Of a stretch of 5,209 nt of DNA, positions 5,193 through 5,209 are shown piece after piece. The stretch covers positions 1-5,209 of the forward strand of contig JADFHV010000176.1 in NCBI GenBank assembly GCA_022566975.1, written 5' to 3'. A program made the position numbers and the translations under genes. How positions within the stretch are numbered: the first letter of the stretch is position 1; each line of letters begins with the position of its first letter. The notes beneath the pieces were generated by a model. It was not told the origin of the DNA. It saw nothing but the letters and a program-made list of their open reading frames with translations, and did no database searches. The DNA is from Chloroflexota bacterium (lineage in GTDB: Bacteria > Chloroflexota > Dehalococcoidia > SAR202 > UBA11138).

Positions 5193-5209
5193 CAGCGCGC
5201 TGACCGGGG

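Larger units (their letters stand above)
4890..5209. other. Unassigned 320-base region that replaces the 5' part of der
   Basis: No gene that I recognise lies here. In the der frame the minus strand has stops at 5121-5123, 5076-5078 and 5037-5039. On the plus strand one frame is open from 4858 to the window edge (about 117 codons) and reads, near its end, GQARRWANRAGIAYNDARVP; I do not recognise it and see no good start. The region contains an inverted repeat (4911-4934), CCCCGACC at both ends (4899-4906 and 5185-5192) and short stem-loops on the plus strand: CTCCA/TGGAG (4999-5016), GCGGG/CCCGC (5017-5050) and AGCCC/GGGCT (5088-5103). It may be an inserted element or a join to foreign sequence. 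Confidence 0.4.

Noticed and set aside
4934..5209. tRNA, tmRNA or CRISPR in the unassigned right end
   Set aside because: No T-loop GTTCRA signature or cloverleaf could be laid out, and the repeats are single pairs of 8 bases without regular spacers.
5144..5209. Minus-strand tail reading PRSARWVGAAKTVYLTSASNI then stop, as the end of another gene
   Set aside because: Only 21 codons are visible, with no family resemblance, and the frame overlaps the PVSALGRG reading that fits Der better.

Overview
The window is GC-rich bacterial DNA with two short, compactly arranged gene groups facing each other. Gene content and order (dnaJ-prmA; der-plsY-gpsA), the GpsA opening with a GTTSWG loop, the PlsY with GSGSTGMTN and the DnaJ tail ending WFDKFKDTLGGSE suggest to me a Chloroflexota bacterium, perhaps of the Dehalococcoidia/SAR202 kind. 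This placement is an inference from memory of family sequences, with modest confidence; no taxonomic search was possible.

Layout. Bases 1-972 (+) hold the 3' part of dnaJ (chaperone co-factor; J domain mostly outside the window). After a 75-base gap containing a perfect 14-bp palindrome comes prmA (1048-1950, +, TTG start), the ribosomal protein L11 methyltransferase. A good intrinsic terminator (1961-1981) closes this unit. A spacer of about 265 bases follows, with a TTGACA-type promoter candidate and a short direct repeat near the inferred transcription start. It leads into a VTT/DedA-like membrane protein gene (2247-2897, +). That gene converges on a minus-strand operon, and the 41-base spacer between the two stops carries a hairpin.

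The minus-strand operon reads der (3' fragment) -> plsY -> gpsA, right to left. plsY overlaps der by a GTGA stop/start and gpsA overlaps plsY by 19 bases, so translation is probably coupled. GpsA makes sn-glycerol 3-phosphate and PlsY acylates it, the first two steps of phosphatidic acid synthesis. Der is a ribosome-assembly GTPase often found beside them.

The unusual part is the right end. Only the C-terminal KH-like domain of Der (from about 4889 down to 4578) is present. Upstream of it the frame holds three stops and no recognisable GTPase domain. The 320 bases 4890-5209 contain a perfect 9-bp inverted repeat, an 8-bp sequence (CCCCGACC) repeated 286 bases apart, further short repeats and a row of small stem-loops. 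At the very edge, in the same frame as the Der fragment, the minus strand reads PVSALGRG, which resembles a GTPase G5 motif. This suggests that der is interrupted by a roughly 290-base insertion, or that a larger element or a chimeric join runs off the window. I could not decide between these.
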